Shown here: positions 44,216 to 53,682 of the stretch, one piece after another
How the letters are laid out: the number at the start of each line of letters is the position of its first letter
Numbering within the stretch: position 1 is the stretch's first letter
Origin: Porphyromonas pasteri
GTDB taxonomy: Bacteria > Bacteroidota > Bacteroidia > Bacteroidales > Porphyromonadaceae
Assembly: GCF_014647755.1 (NCBI RefSeq)
Contig: NZ_BMPU01000001.1
Span: 372,001 to 436,000 of the forward strand
Length of the DNA stretch: 64,000 nt
Direction of reading: 5' to 3'
Notes under the pieces: generated by a model
Seen by the model: only the letters and a program-made list of their open reading frames with translations
Told to the model about the DNA's origin: nothing
The model's database searches: none
Program-made: the position numbers and the translations under genes

Positions 44216-44322
44216 GTGACCAGTACTGGTCACCGAGCGAACCAGTACTGGTGACATTATGCAACCAGTACTGGTCAAGAGTCGAAGTAGTACTGGTCGG
44301 ATGAGTGACCAGTACTGGTAGT
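44216..44322. repeat. 22-bp array, five units, ACCAGTACTGGT type
   Basis: GTAC centres at 44223, 44245, 44268, 44290 and 44312 (steps 22, 23, 22, 22). Units 1, 2, 3 and 5 are perfect palindromes; unit 4 has lost the left half (AGTAGTACTGGT). It lies between the mutL terminator and the tkt promoter. The stretches 44054-44215 and 44323-44461 show nothing else. Confidence 0.94.
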
Positions 44323-44461
44323 ATTTTATGCCCTCATTGGTGTACGCAAAAGCTTCTATAGGATAGGATCTTATCTCTGTTGATTCAGATATATGGAATG
44401 GGAGAGGTAGCCTATTAGAGATGGTGACACGAAAGTTCCCTCTCTTTCGTACAAAGTATAA

Positions 44462-44492
44462 AGCCCCACTTAGTACGAGACTGAGTGGGGCT
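44462..44492 (-). terminator. terminator after mutL
   Basis: AGCCCCACT (44462-44470) pairs with AGTGGGGCT (44484-44492); the minus strand continues TTATACTTTG. Confidence 0.75.
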
Positions 44493-44517
44493 ACTATGTG
44501 GAAGGTGAGGCTTCACT

Positions 44518-46431
44518 TTAGTTGAAGAAGTTGGCAACCATTGGCTCCGTGAGGCGTGTGATGATTGGCTTGCCAGAGGGCGTGAAGTAGGGATCACGAC
44601 TCTGGAAGAGGTCACGGATCAGCTGCTCGAGCCCTTCGTCATCCTGTGGTAGGGGACGTTGGAGTGCTTCTGATTCAGCCGCAGCTTCAGCTAAGAACGT
44701 CTGCACGTAGTCAGCCCCTTCACGATGCGTATCTAAGCTATCAGCTACGATCAGACGGACGAAGCCTGTGGCATCGCGTGAGATGAAGGAGGGAGCTTCT
44801 ACTATGGAGAAGTGTCCATCGCCTAAGTCTCCGAAGTCAAAGCCAGCATGACGTAGCTCTTCCATCAGAGTGAGTGCCGTCGGGAGCTCCTGAGGAGCGA
44901 ACTCCAGCACCTCGGGGAAGAGGGGCTGCTCGACGTGGTAGCTGTGTGCACGGAGGTCTGCTCGATACTGCTCAAAAGTGACACGCAGCAGAGCGCGTGT
45001 CAGGTCAATGAAGGCGAGTGCATCACCCAGCGTCGTGATGACATAGCGACTTTGATAGAGCAGCAGAGACGAGGGTAATGTGGGGCGCGTACGTAGTGAT
45101 CCTGCCTGTGAGAGTCGTATGCCATGGCTCTGTGGCTCCTCGGGCTCTTCCTCAAAGAGAGGTGTCTGCATCGTCGAGGGCGTCATACTGTCGAAGTGCT
45201 CTCCGAGGTCATCCCAACTAATCTCGGGCTCCTTGGGGAGTGCACTTGTACGAGTGGCACCGAGGCGTATCCCTCCAAGCCGTGTTCCGCCCGAGGGTAG
45301 GGAGGCTCCACCTTCAGCTTGAAGGACTGCTTCTGCTCCCAGTGCCGTATCAAGGTCTGGAAGAATATCCTTGCGACCAGAGTAGGCCGGTATCTCGATA
45401 GGCGAGGCGTTCTCAAAGTCAATGATAGGTGTCAGAGCGTGCGAGCTGAAGGCATCACGGATGAGGCTCTGCAGGACTTGGAAGATCGTTGACTCATCGA
45501 GGAAGCGAACATCCGTCTTCTGTGGATGGATGTTAACGTCTATATTCTCGGCTGGGATAGTGAAGTAAAGGAAGTACTGTGGCTGATTACCTGCAGGGAT
45601 GAAGTTCTCGTAAGCCAGACTGATCGCCTTATGGAAGTAAGGATGGCGAATGAAGCGGTCGTTGACGAAGAGATACTGCTGCGCTCCCTGCTTGAGAGAA
45701 GTCGTGGGGGTGCCGATGAAGCCACGTATTGTGCAGAAGGCACTCTCGTAGCTCACAGGAATGAGGGCACGGGAAAGCTTCGCTCCACCGATGTCGATGA
45801 TGCGCTCCTTGAGAGAACTTGCTGGGAGTATCTTGTCGTACTTCCCTGCACCACGTAGAGTGAACGAGATCTGCGGATTAGCCAAGGCGACCTTAGCGAA
45901 CTCACGCCAGATCTCCATGAGCTCAGTGGACTCCTTACGAGCCTCAAGGTGCTTGCGACGACCAGGGGTGTTGTAGAAGATATTCATCGCCTTGAGGCTC
46001 GTCCCTGGGGAGCAAGCTACTGGCATCTGCGAGCGGACCTTTGCCCCTTCGATGATGAGCTCAGTGCCTACCTCTTGGTCAGCCGTACGTGTGCGCAGCT
46101 CTACTTGACATACAGCAGCAATAGCAGCGAGGGCCTCGCCACGAAATCCCATCGTAGAGAGGCGCTGTAGGTCATCAATCGTCTGAAGCTTAGAGGTGGC
46201 ATGACGCTCAAAAGCCATGCGTGCATCGGTGGGAGACATCCCCTTGCCGTCATCAGTGACGGAGATGGACTGGCGCCCTGAGCCGACGACCTCAATCTGT
46301 ATCTGCTTAGCTCCAGCGTCGATAGAGTTCTCGACGAGCTCCTTGACGAGATAGGCAGGTGCAGGTACGACCTCACCGGCGGCTATCTGATTCGCAATGG
46401 ACTCGGGGAGTAGGCGAATGATATCGCTCAT
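44518..46431 (-). CDS. mutL: DNA mismatch repair protein MutL, endonuclease motif absent
   Basis: 637 aa. The N-terminal GHKL ATPase is intact: ELVENSIDAGAKQIQIE near 30-45, VTDDGKGMSPTDA near 57-70, TSKLQTIDDL...TMGFRGEALAAIAAV near 78-105. A low-complexity linker (about 330-435) joins the C-terminal dimerisation domain. There the nuclease motif DQHAxxER is replaced by IDLTRALLRVTFEQY, and the C-terminal CPHGRP-type zinc motif reads FTPSGKPII. By family knowledge this predicts a MutL without latent endonuclease activity. The start overlaps the upstream gene by 4 bp. Confidence 0.95.
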   Translation of the reverse strand: MSDIIRLLPESIANQIAAGEVVPAPAYLVKELVENSIDAGAKQIQIEVVGSGRQSISVTDDGKGMSPTDARMAFERHATSKLQTIDDLQRLSTMGFRGEALAAIAAVCQVELRTRTADQEVGTELIIEGAKVRSQMPVACSPGTSLKAMNIFYNTPGRRKHLEARKESTELMEIWREFAKVALANPQISFTLRGAGKYDKILPASSLKERIIDIGGAKLSRALIPVSYESAFCTIRGFIGTPTTSLKQGAQQYLFVNDRFIRHPYFHKAISLAYENFIPAGNQPQYFLYFTIPAENIDVNIHPQKTDVRFLDESTIFQVLQSLIRDAFSSHALTPIIDFENASPIEIPAYSGRKDILPDLDTALGAEAVLQAEGGASLPSGGTRLGGIRLGATRTSALPKEPEISWDDLGEHFDSMTPSTMQTPLFEEEPEEPQSHGIRLSQAGSLRTRPTLPSSLLLYQSRYVITTLGDALAFIDLTRALLRVTFEQYRADLRAHSYHVEQPLFPEVLEFAPQELPTALTLMEELRHAGFDFGDLGDGHFSIVEAPSFISRDATGFVRLIVADSLDTHREGADYVQTFLAEAAAESEALQRPLPQDDEGLEQLIRDLFQSRDPYFTPSGKPIITRLTEPMVANFFN

Positions 46432-46796
46432 CGCAGGAAGAAGAACCAGAAGACTAAGCCCAAGACCATAAGTGCCAGCATGAGCTTGATGATACGCTGG
46501 TCTCTATCGGAAGACGTGATACCGCGCTTGTGCTGTCGGCTCAGATGGCGAGCCGAGTGAATGAAGGCACCACGAATCTGCTCACTACTGTCATAGTTCG
46601 AGCTACTATCAGCCCCCTCATCCTTCGTCAAGGCTTCGGGAAGCTCTGCGTCGGGATCGAGTTCACCGGCCTCGATCATTTCTTGACGGATACGTGCGAC
46701 GCGCTTAGCTAGTTCTTCCTTTCGGGGATCCCAGTAGATGAGCTTGTGCTCGAATTGTCGAGGTCTTCTTTGCTTGAAAAAGGTCTGTATACCCAT
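46428..46796 (-). CDS. small C-tail-anchored membrane protein, function unknown
   Basis: 122 aa. Basic N-terminal region (QRRPRQFEHKLIYWDPRKEELAKRVARIRQEM), an acidic/serine-rich middle and one C-terminal membrane helix (LMLALMVLGLVFWFFFL). Proteins of this shape sit next to mutL in other Bacteroidales. It overlaps the upstream ostA-like coding sequence by 88 bp and mutL by 4 bp, so it is embedded in the operon. No functional motif is recognised. Confidence 0.75.
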   Translation of the reverse strand: MGIQTFFKQRRPRQFEHKLIYWDPRKEELAKRVARIRQEMIEAGELDPDAELPEALTKDEGADSSSNYDSSEQIRGAFIHSARHLSRQHKRGITSSDRDQRIIKLMLALMVLGLVFWFFFLR

Positions 46797-48700
46797 GAGT
46801 AGTCTAAATACGATTGAGGTGTGGTGGTAGCCCCGCTATCACTGGTGGGGCGAAGGACGCACTGGTATACCTGGCGATACTCCTCGGGGCGAAGAGCACG
46901 ATACTGGGTCAGCAGTGAGTCGGTGCGAAGCGCTTCTTCGCGAGCTGTTCGCTCGAATGGCTCATAAGCAGCCAGTGCAGCCTTGGCTCCGCTGAAGCGC
47001 TTAAGGTCAGAGAGGGGACGTGAGCGCTGCTGGCTGGGGGGGAGGGAGTCCCCGACAGTCGTGATATCCTCCTTGCGCATGGGGCGACGATCAGCAGCCC
47101 ACTGGAAGAGGGGAAGTCGATTGACTTCGGGACCCGAAGCCATCTCCAGAGGGTAAGCCTTTCCCTCAACGGGGCCTCGCCAAATAGACTTCTTGACCTT
47201 ACCAGAGTCCAGGAGGACGTGCATCGTGGAGCTCGTCATGCGGTTGAGCCCATTATAGTCATTGGTACCGTCTTCCTTCATGTAGTAGATCGATTCGACC
47301 TTACCGCTAACCAAGATCTCACGCACCGTACTATCCTGGACGTAGGCACGTAAGCTGTCGCCACTCATCTGGTTGTAGTAGTCTACACTGTCAATATGCT
47401 CGACGACCAGAGCCTTTCCGAGGACATCTACGTAGTCAAGCTTCTTGCTTCGGAAGTAGAAGTGTGTAGTATCACCTGAGAGCTGACGCTCCTCACTCCA
47501 CAGAATAGGCTTTCCATAGAGTGATAAGGTAGAGTCCATAGAGATATAGCTGAGCGAGTCGGCTACAGCTTGAGCATCTCGGCGGAAGACGCGTACGTTT
47601 CGATAGCCACGTAGGTAACGCTGCATCGTGTCAGGCTTAGCTTTCCCCTCTTGGGTAGCGGCTGTACGAAGGCTATCGAGACGGAGGCGATCAGGGATAG
47701 GGAGGCTGATGAGCTCCAGTGTGTCAGCCGATACATAGAGCGTATCCTTCTGCGAATATTCTTCTGCGTGGGCACGCGAAGTCGCGAAGGCATAGTTGCG
47801 CTTGTCATCGAAGTATCCATAGTCTCCGTAGAGGATGGCCTTCTGTGCGGTATCGGAGAGCTCCATGCGCCCAAAGGCTTCACCGAACTTACTCATGCCA
47901 TCGTAATAGATGGAGTCTCCAATGAGAGTCTTCGCTCCAGAGGTTACCTCAGAGCGATCAAGGAGAATCCCCACATCTCGGCCGACATCATAGATACCAC
48001 GCTGCGAGACGATCTGCCCAGAGTCAGACTGGATGAGTGTCTGCCCCTCATAGCTACTGATACGAGTATGGGTATTATAGAAGAGATGCTCCGTCGTCAT
48101 CGTCGTCTTGTCATTGACGAGCTTGACATTGTAGCGGAACTCAGCATCATTCGTAGCCGGGATAAACTGCCCGTAGTCTGAGGTCAGCGTATTCTGCGCA
48201 TCGGTGATCGTACCTCCCTCAAAATAGTAGGCTATATCCGCGATACGGTCATAGTCCAAGCTATCGGTATAGAGGTCAGTCGTCTTATTTGCCAGGTGCA
48301 CATTATGACGAAGGCGTGCAAGCTTAGAGACACCATCGTAGTACAGATAGCGCGAATACATATGTACGGTGTCACCCTGTACCATGTGCACCTCACCAAA
48401 GGCCTCGAAGATCTGGTCATCCTCATTGAGATAGGCGCTATCACAAGTCATGGTCGCATTGCCATGACGCAGGACGACACCTCCCTTGAGGCGCTGTACC
48501 CCTGGCTGTAGAGCCGCATCGTACGTCAGCAGATCAGCATGCTCAAGGATAATCCTCGTACCGGCCTTTGCTGGACGAGGTGACTGCATCGTCGGTGACA
48601 CTCCTCGGTAGGAGGCACGAGAAGTTAGGTAGCTCCCACCCATCACAATAAGGGCAAGAGCTACACATAGACTTAGACGTTGATTCTTCTCCTGAGGCAT
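46709..48700 (-). CDS. OstA-like (LptA/LptD N-domain-like) envelope protein
   Basis: 663 aa. N-terminal signal/anchor LCVALALIVMGGSYLTSRA. From about 45 onward there are repeated OstA-type strands: IILEHADLLTYDAALQPG, LKGGVVLRHGNATMTCDSAYLNEDDQIFEAFGEVH, and further VxLxxxxxxSDSxxY patterns to about 480, typical of the beta-jellyroll lipopolysaccharide-transport family. The 180-residue C-terminal tail is charged and unassigned. A role in LPS transport to the outer membrane is inferred from the family. It starts directly at the stop of the SurA-like gene. Confidence 0.82.
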   Translation of the reverse strand: MPQEKNQRLSLCVALALIVMGGSYLTSRASYRGVSPTMQSPRPAKAGTRIILEHADLLTYDAALQPGVQRLKGGVVLRHGNATMTCDSAYLNEDDQIFEAFGEVHMVQGDTVHMYSRYLYYDGVSKLARLRHNVHLANKTTDLYTDSLDYDRIADIAYYFEGGTITDAQNTLTSDYGQFIPATNDAEFRYNVKLVNDKTTMTTEHLFYNTHTRISSYEGQTLIQSDSGQIVSQRGIYDVGRDVGILLDRSEVTSGAKTLIGDSIYYDGMSKFGEAFGRMELSDTAQKAILYGDYGYFDDKRNYAFATSRAHAEEYSQKDTLYVSADTLELISLPIPDRLRLDSLRTAATQEGKAKPDTMQRYLRGYRNVRVFRRDAQAVADSLSYISMDSTLSLYGKPILWSEERQLSGDTTHFYFRSKKLDYVDVLGKALVVEHIDSVDYYNQMSGDSLRAYVQDSTVREILVSGKVESIYYMKEDGTNDYNGLNRMTSSTMHVLLDSGKVKKSIWRGPVEGKAYPLEMASGPEVNRLPLFQWAADRRPMRKEDITTVGDSLPPSQQRSRPLSDLKRFSGAKAALAAYEPFERTAREEALRTDSLLTQYRALRPEEYRQVYQCVLRPTSDSGATTTPQSYLDYSWVYRPFSSKEDLDNSSTSSSTGIPERKN

Positions 48701-50104
48701 TTACTTCTTATCCTCGTGGATCCAGTCTGGATATTGGAAGTGGCAGTTGCGATAGCGCTCGTTGATCTCGATGTGGGTCTGCTTCTGACGAGCACGGATC
48801 CACTCATCGATGACTCGGGTACGCTTCTTCTCCAGTGCCATCTCCTTGATACGACGGAAGTCGTTGTTCATATTGGCAATATGCTCTGGGTGAATCTCCT
48901 TGATGCGGATGATCGCTACCTGCTCCAGTCCCTTATCGGTGTGCATGACGAAGGGCTTAGAGATTTCCCCTGGCTTGAGCTCATAGGCGATCTTTGCAAT
49001 ATCCTGTGGGAGATCCTCGTAGCGGAAGTTTGGAGATCCAGAGAACTCGCTCTCATTAGAGGTATTGGTCATCAGACCGCCATTGTTGAGCGTATTCTTA
49101 TCATCCGAATAGAGCTGAGCGGCTACATCGAAGGTGATCTTCTCATCGCGGATGGCTGTAGCGATTGAGTCAATACGAGCTGTGGCTGCCTTGATGGCAC
49201 TCTCCTCGACCGTTGGACGGAGGAGGATGTGGCGGAAGTTCACGAGCTCACCACGCTTCTCGATCAGCTGAGCGATGTGATAGCCTTCGTCCGTCTTGAT
49301 GATGGGGGAGACACGTGTCTTGTCCATCAGGTTGAAGACAGCAGTAGCGAAGGCTGGGTCGAGATAAGCACGTCCGACGAAGCCATATTCACCACCTCGT
49401 GAAGCCGTACGCTTGTCCTCAGAGTACAGACGTGCGATCGTAGAGAACTCGCGCTTGCCTGAGTTCACGTCTTCGGCGTATCCACGCAGAATTCCCTTGA
49501 CTCGGTCTAGCTCAGAGAGGGGCACTTGGGGCTCTAGAGCGATGATCTGCAGCTCAACAGTCTTAGGGATGAAGGGAAGGCTATCCTTAGGGAGCTGCTT
49601 GTAGAAGGTGCTAATCTCGGAAGGGGTGACCTGCACACCCTGAGAGATTTTCGACTTCATCATCTCTACGATAGCTTCATTGCGAGCCTGAACAGTGCGC
49701 TCCTCGCGGATCTGAGAGAGCTTCTTATTGAAGTACTCCTCAAGCTTCTCCTTAGAGCCCAGCTCAGAGATCACATTCTGTACCCACATGTCGACCATGC
49801 GAGTGACCTGCGTGTCGTTAGCTTGGATACTATCGATCTTCGCTTGGTTGAGGAAGAGCTTCTGTACAGCTATCTGCTCAGGGATGATGCAGTCAGGGTC
49901 TCCCTCGAATGTGAGTCCCTGACTCCGTGCAAAGAGCTTCTGATACTCAATATCCGAGAGGAGGATCGGTTCGTCACCGACCATCCATACGACCTCATCC
50001 ACGATGGTCTTCTTCTGAGGTTCATCTCGCTTGGTCTGTGCAAGACTCAGAGAGCCAAGGGCAAGGAGGCTCAAGAGGACTATGGTTGTCTTTCTTTTCA
50101 TCAA
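48701..50104 (-). CDS. surA: periplasmic peptidyl-prolyl isomerase, SurA-like
   Basis: 467 aa. Signal peptide 1-23 (TIVLLSLLALGSLSLAQ). A SurA-like N-terminal helical domain (VDEVVWMVGDEPILLSDIEY near 35-55) is followed by two parvulin domains (about 175-275 and 285-390) with patterns FSTIARLYSEDKRTASRGGEYGFV and FDVAAQLYSDDKNTLNNGG. Likely an outer-membrane protein chaperone. In an operon with ostA-like downstream and recQ upstream (33 bp). The start could be M1 or M2. Confidence 0.92.
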   Translation of the reverse strand: MMKRKTTIVLLSLLALGSLSLAQTKRDEPQKKTIVDEVVWMVGDEPILLSDIEYQKLFARSQGLTFEGDPDCIIPEQIAVQKLFLNQAKIDSIQANDTQVTRMVDMWVQNVISELGSKEKLEEYFNKKLSQIREERTVQARNEAIVEMMKSKISQGVQVTPSEISTFYKQLPKDSLPFIPKTVELQIIALEPQVPLSELDRVKGILRGYAEDVNSGKREFSTIARLYSEDKRTASRGGEYGFVGRAYLDPAFATAVFNLMDKTRVSPIIKTDEGYHIAQLIEKRGELVNFRHILLRPTVEESAIKAATARIDSIATAIRDEKITFDVAAQLYSDDKNTLNNGGLMTNTSNESEFSGSPNFRYEDLPQDIAKIAYELKPGEISKPFVMHTDKGLEQVAIIRIKEIHPEHIANMNNDFRRIKEMALEKKRTRVIDEWIRARQKQTHIEINERYRNCHFQYPDWIHEDKK

Positions 50105-50137
50105 GGGAAAGGATCTGTTTAATACGTAGGGGAAGGC

Positions 50138-52321
50138 TTAGTTGGCAAGCTCCGAGAGGAACTTGATGCGTACTAAGCGGACTTCGTCTTCGGAGTAATC
50201 GCTACCAAGTTCGGTGAGCGCCTCATTGATATCATCAGTTGTCGACTCCTTGAAGTATTCGTAGATATCTTCAATGCGATCTTCGTCAATGACCTCTTCG
50301 ATGAAGTAGTTGATATTAATGCGGGTACCCGAGTAGACGATAGCCTCGACCTCGCTGATGAGGACGTCAAAGTCAAGACCAAGAGCAATCGCGATATCGT
50401 CCAGAGCCACCTTGCGGTCGATCTGCTGGATGATATTGATCTTGAGCTTGGACTTGTCGGGGCGAGTCCGTACACGGATGTCAGCGGGGCGCTCAATGTC
50501 ATTCTCCTCGACATGGCGGCGAATGACCTCTAGGAATTTCTGACCATAGCGTGCAGCCTTGCCGGCACCGACACCAGGGATGTTCTGAAGCTCATCCATA
50601 GTGATGGGGTAGAAGGTTGCCATCGCTTCGAGGGAAGTATCCTGGAAGATGACGTAGGGAGGGACATTATTCTGCTGTCCCATCTTCTTTCGAAGATCCT
50701 TCATTATAGCGAAGAGAACGGGGTCCGTTGACTCTCCAGAACCCCCAGTCCCTCCACTAGCTGGCTGATCCTCAGTCTCCTCATCGGAGTCCGTGATCTT
50801 GAAGCTCGTTGGCTTCTTGAGGAACTTTTTCCCAGCAGGGGTAAGCTTCAGGAGTCCGTAGTTCTCTACATCCTTCTTTAGGTAGCCTGCGATGAGTGCC
50901 TGGCGTATGACCGTCGTCCACGTGGACTCCTCTTGGTCTTGACCTGATCCAAAGCACTCGAGCTCCTCATGATGGAAGGACTCGATGTCAGAGTTGGTCT
51001 CTCCACGGAGTACTGCGATGACGTAGTCAGCATTGAACTTCTCCTTGAGGCTGCTGACGACCTCGAGAAGGTTTACAAGCAATTCTTTAGCTTCCACTTT
51101 GGTTTTAGGTACTAAACAATTATCACAGCTACCGCAGTTCTCTGCCTCATAGCGCTCGCCGAAGTAGTTGAGGAGGAAGGATCGACGACAGATGCTGGTC
51201 TCAGCATAGTCGGCAGTCTCGCGGAGAAGAGCTCGGGCGATCTCCTGATCAGCGACGGACTTGCCTTTGGTGAAGCGCTCAAGCTTCTCCAAATCATCGT
51301 GGTCATAATAGGCGATACATACACCCTCACCTCCATCACGTCCGGCACGCCCTGTCTCTTGGTAGTATCCCTCAAGACTCTTGGGCATGTCGAAGTGTAT
51401 GACGTAGCGTACGTCTGGCTTATCTATCCCCATACCGAAAGCGATCGTGGCTACTATAACCTCTGCTCGCTCTTCGATAAAGGCATCTTGATTCTCTGCT
51501 CGCTCCTTGGCATCCAATCCTGCATGATAGGGAAGTGCCTTGATCCCATTGGCCTGAAGGACCTCGGTGAGATTCATCACCTGGGTACGGCGCATGCAAT
51601 AAACGATCCCGCTTTTCTTCGGATTGGACAATATGTAGCGTACGATATCCCGCTCTGATTCCGCCGTCTTGGGGTGGATACGATAGAGTAGGTTAGGGCG
51701 ATTGAAGGAGCTTTGGAAGACCGCTGCTGACTCCATCCCCAAGTTCTTCATGATGTCATGCTGTACCTTGGGGGTAGCTGTGGCTGTGAGGGCCATAATG
51801 GGGCGGTCAGCGATCTCGGTCACGATAGCACGTATCCGACGATATTCGGGTCGGAAGTCATGCCCCCACTCAGATATACAGTGGGCTTCGTCTACGGCGT
51901 AGAACGAGATCGGGATCTCCTGCAGAAGCTTGATGTTCTCCTTCTTATGTAGAGACTCGGGAGCTACATAGAGTAGCTTGGTCCGGCCCTGACGTACATC
52001 CTCCTTCACCTCCTCCAGTCGAGTACGAGAGAGAGAAGAGTTGAGGAAGTGAGCGACGGTATCCTCTTCACAGAAGCCTCGCACGGCATCGACCTGATTC
52101 TTCATCAAGGCGATCAGTGGGGAGATAATCACTGCTGTCCCAGGCATGAGAAGGGCTGGGAGTTGATAACAGAGGCTCTTCCCGCCACCTGTGGGCATCA
52201 GGACAAAGGTATCTTGACCAGCAAGAATACTCTCGATGATCTCCTGCTGATTCCCTTTAAACTGGTCGAAGCCAAAGTGCTTCTTTAGTCCTTCCTTGAG
52301 GTTGATCCCGTCCATGGCCAT
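50138..52321 (-). CDS. recQ: ATP-dependent DNA helicase RecQ
   Basis: 727 aa; the start is the first or third codon (MAMDG). Helicase motifs: GNQQEIIESILAGQDTFVLMPTGGGKSLCYQ (Q motif and Walker A near 22-50), DEAHCISEWGHDFRP near 143, FGMGIDKPDVRYVIHFDMPKS and QETGRAGRDG near 325. RQC zinc cysteines CRRSFLLNYFGERYEAENCGSCDNC near 380-405; an HRDC domain near 540-610 (PGVGAGKAARYG); then a C-terminal helix-turn-helix-type extension usual in Bacteroidetes RecQ. 110 bp after clpX. Confidence 0.96.
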   Translation of the reverse strand: MAMDGINLKEGLKKHFGFDQFKGNQQEIIESILAGQDTFVLMPTGGGKSLCYQLPALLMPGTAVIISPLIALMKNQVDAVRGFCEEDTVAHFLNSSLSRTRLEEVKEDVRQGRTKLLYVAPESLHKKENIKLLQEIPISFYAVDEAHCISEWGHDFRPEYRRIRAIVTEIADRPIMALTATATPKVQHDIMKNLGMESAAVFQSSFNRPNLLYRIHPKTAESERDIVRYILSNPKKSGIVYCMRRTQVMNLTEVLQANGIKALPYHAGLDAKERAENQDAFIEERAEVIVATIAFGMGIDKPDVRYVIHFDMPKSLEGYYQETGRAGRDGGEGVCIAYYDHDDLEKLERFTKGKSVADQEIARALLRETADYAETSICRRSFLLNYFGERYEAENCGSCDNCLVPKTKVEAKELLVNLLEVVSSLKEKFNADYVIAVLRGETNSDIESFHHEELECFGSGQDQEESTWTTVIRQALIAGYLKKDVENYGLLKLTPAGKKFLKKPTSFKITDSDEETEDQPASGGTGGSGESTDPVLFAIMKDLRKKMGQQNNVPPYVIFQDTSLEAMATFYPITMDELQNIPGVGAGKAARYGQKFLEVIRRHVEENDIERPADIRVRTRPDKSKLKINIIQQIDRKVALDDIAIALGLDFDVLISEVEAIVYSGTRININYFIEEVIDEDRIEDIYEYFKESTTDDINEALTELGSDYSEDEVRLVRIKFLSELAN

Positions 52322-52431
52322 ACGCTTCGTGATTACTTGGAGTCTACTTGAGGGTAGAGATTAAGCTGCGACTGCGATATTCTATAACACGGAATGATAT
52401 ATCTTCTTAGTGTGCTCTCACGCTTCGGGGG

Positions 52432-53682
52432 TCAGTATACCTCCTTAGTGGGAGAGCCATCCTTGGCGAGCTGTTGCTCGACGAAGGCAGCATCGACGAC
52501 GAACTCTGTCACCCCCTGTGAGGGGAGCTCATACATCGGCTCGACCATTACCTGCTCCATGATGGCACGAAGCCCACGGGCACCGAGCTTCTGCTCCATG
52601 GTCTTTGATACAACCAGGTCAAGAGCTTCGTCGGTGAAGGTAAGGCGGATCCCATCAAGCTCGAAGATCTTGGTGTACTGGCGTACCAGTGCATTCTTCG
52701 GCTCGGTGAGGATCATACGTAGTGTGTCACGATGCAGAGGGTGCAGATAGGTGATGATCGGTAGTCGTCCGATGATCTCTGGGATGAGACCGAAGCTCTT
52801 GAGGTCACGAGCATCTACATAGCGGAGGAGCTCCTCTTCTTCGCGCTTAGAGAGCTTAGCGCCGGGGCTGTTATACCCGACGACGCGTGTATTGAGACGA
52901 TGAGCGATCTTACGCTCAATACCGTCAAAGGCTCCTGCACAGATGAAGAGAATCTGCTTGGTATCTACCTGAATCATCTTCTGATCTGGATGCTTACGAC
53001 CACCTTGAGGGGGGACGTTCACGATAGATCCCTCGAGAAGCTTCAGAAGCCCCTGCTGGACTCCTTCGCCACTGACATCACGAGTGATGGAGGGATTGTC
53101 ACCCTTACGAGCGATCTTATCGATCTCATCGATGAAGACGATCCCACGCTCTGCGGCTGCGACATCATAGTCGGCGACCTGGAGGAGGCGAGTGAGAAGG
53201 CTCTCAATATCCTCCCCTACGTAACCAGCCTGTGTCAATACCGTAGCATCAACGATAGTGAAAGGTACGTGAAGGAGGCGAGCAATGGTCTTTGCCAAAA
53301 GTGTCTTACCCGTCCCTGTGGGGCCGAGCATGAGGATGTTGCTCTTCTCGATCTCTACGCCATCCGTCTCGGCACTTGGCTGAGCGAGGCGCTTGTAGTG
53401 GTTGTATACGGCGACCGAGAGATAGCGCTTGGCCTCATCTTGGCCGACGACATAGCCGTCAAGGAACTCTTTTATCTCACGTGGTTTGGGGAGATCCTTG
53501 AGTTCCTTTTGAGCAGCTTCTTCGGAGGCCTTTGCTTCGGCACCAGAGAGCTCTTCGAGGAGCTGGTGTCCTCGGTAGATGCACTCTGGACAGATATGAG
53601 AGTTGATCCCCTCAAGGAGGCCTCCAGTCTCTTCTTCTGTCCTACCGCAGAAGCTGCATTGTTTCTGTTGCTTCTTTGCCAT
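52432..53682 (-). CDS. clpX: ATP-dependent Clp protease ATP-binding subunit ClpX
   Basis: AAA+ unfoldase partner of ClpP. 416 aa. N-terminal C4 zinc finger ([10 protein letters not shown]...CPEC, residues 9-34); Walker [16 protein letters not shown] near 120; pore loop GYVGEDIE near 153; Walker [14 protein letters not shown] near 180; sensor and C-terminal [19 protein letters not shown] near 375. The start codon directly follows the clpP stop (0-bp gap). Confidence 0.97.
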   Translation of the reverse strand: MAKKQQKQCSFCGRTEEETGGLLEGINSHICPECIYRGHQLLEELSGAEAKASEEAAQKELKDLPKPREIKEFLDGYVVGQDEAKRYLSVAVYNHYKRLAQPSAETDGVEIEKSNILMLGPTGTGKTLLAKTIARLLHVPFTIVDATVLTQAGYVGEDIESLLTRLLQVADYDVAAAERGIVFIDEIDKIARKGDNPSITRDVSGEGVQQGLLKLLEGSIVNVPPQGGRKHPDQKMIQVDTKQILFICAGAFDGIERKIAHRLNTRVVGYNSPGAKLSKREEEELLRYVDARDLKSFGLIPEIIGRLPIITYLHPLHRDTLRMILTEPKNALVRQYTKIFELDGIRLTFTDEALDLVVSKTMEQKLGARGLRAIMEQVMVEPMYELPSQGVTEFVVDAAFVEQQLAKDGSPTKEVY

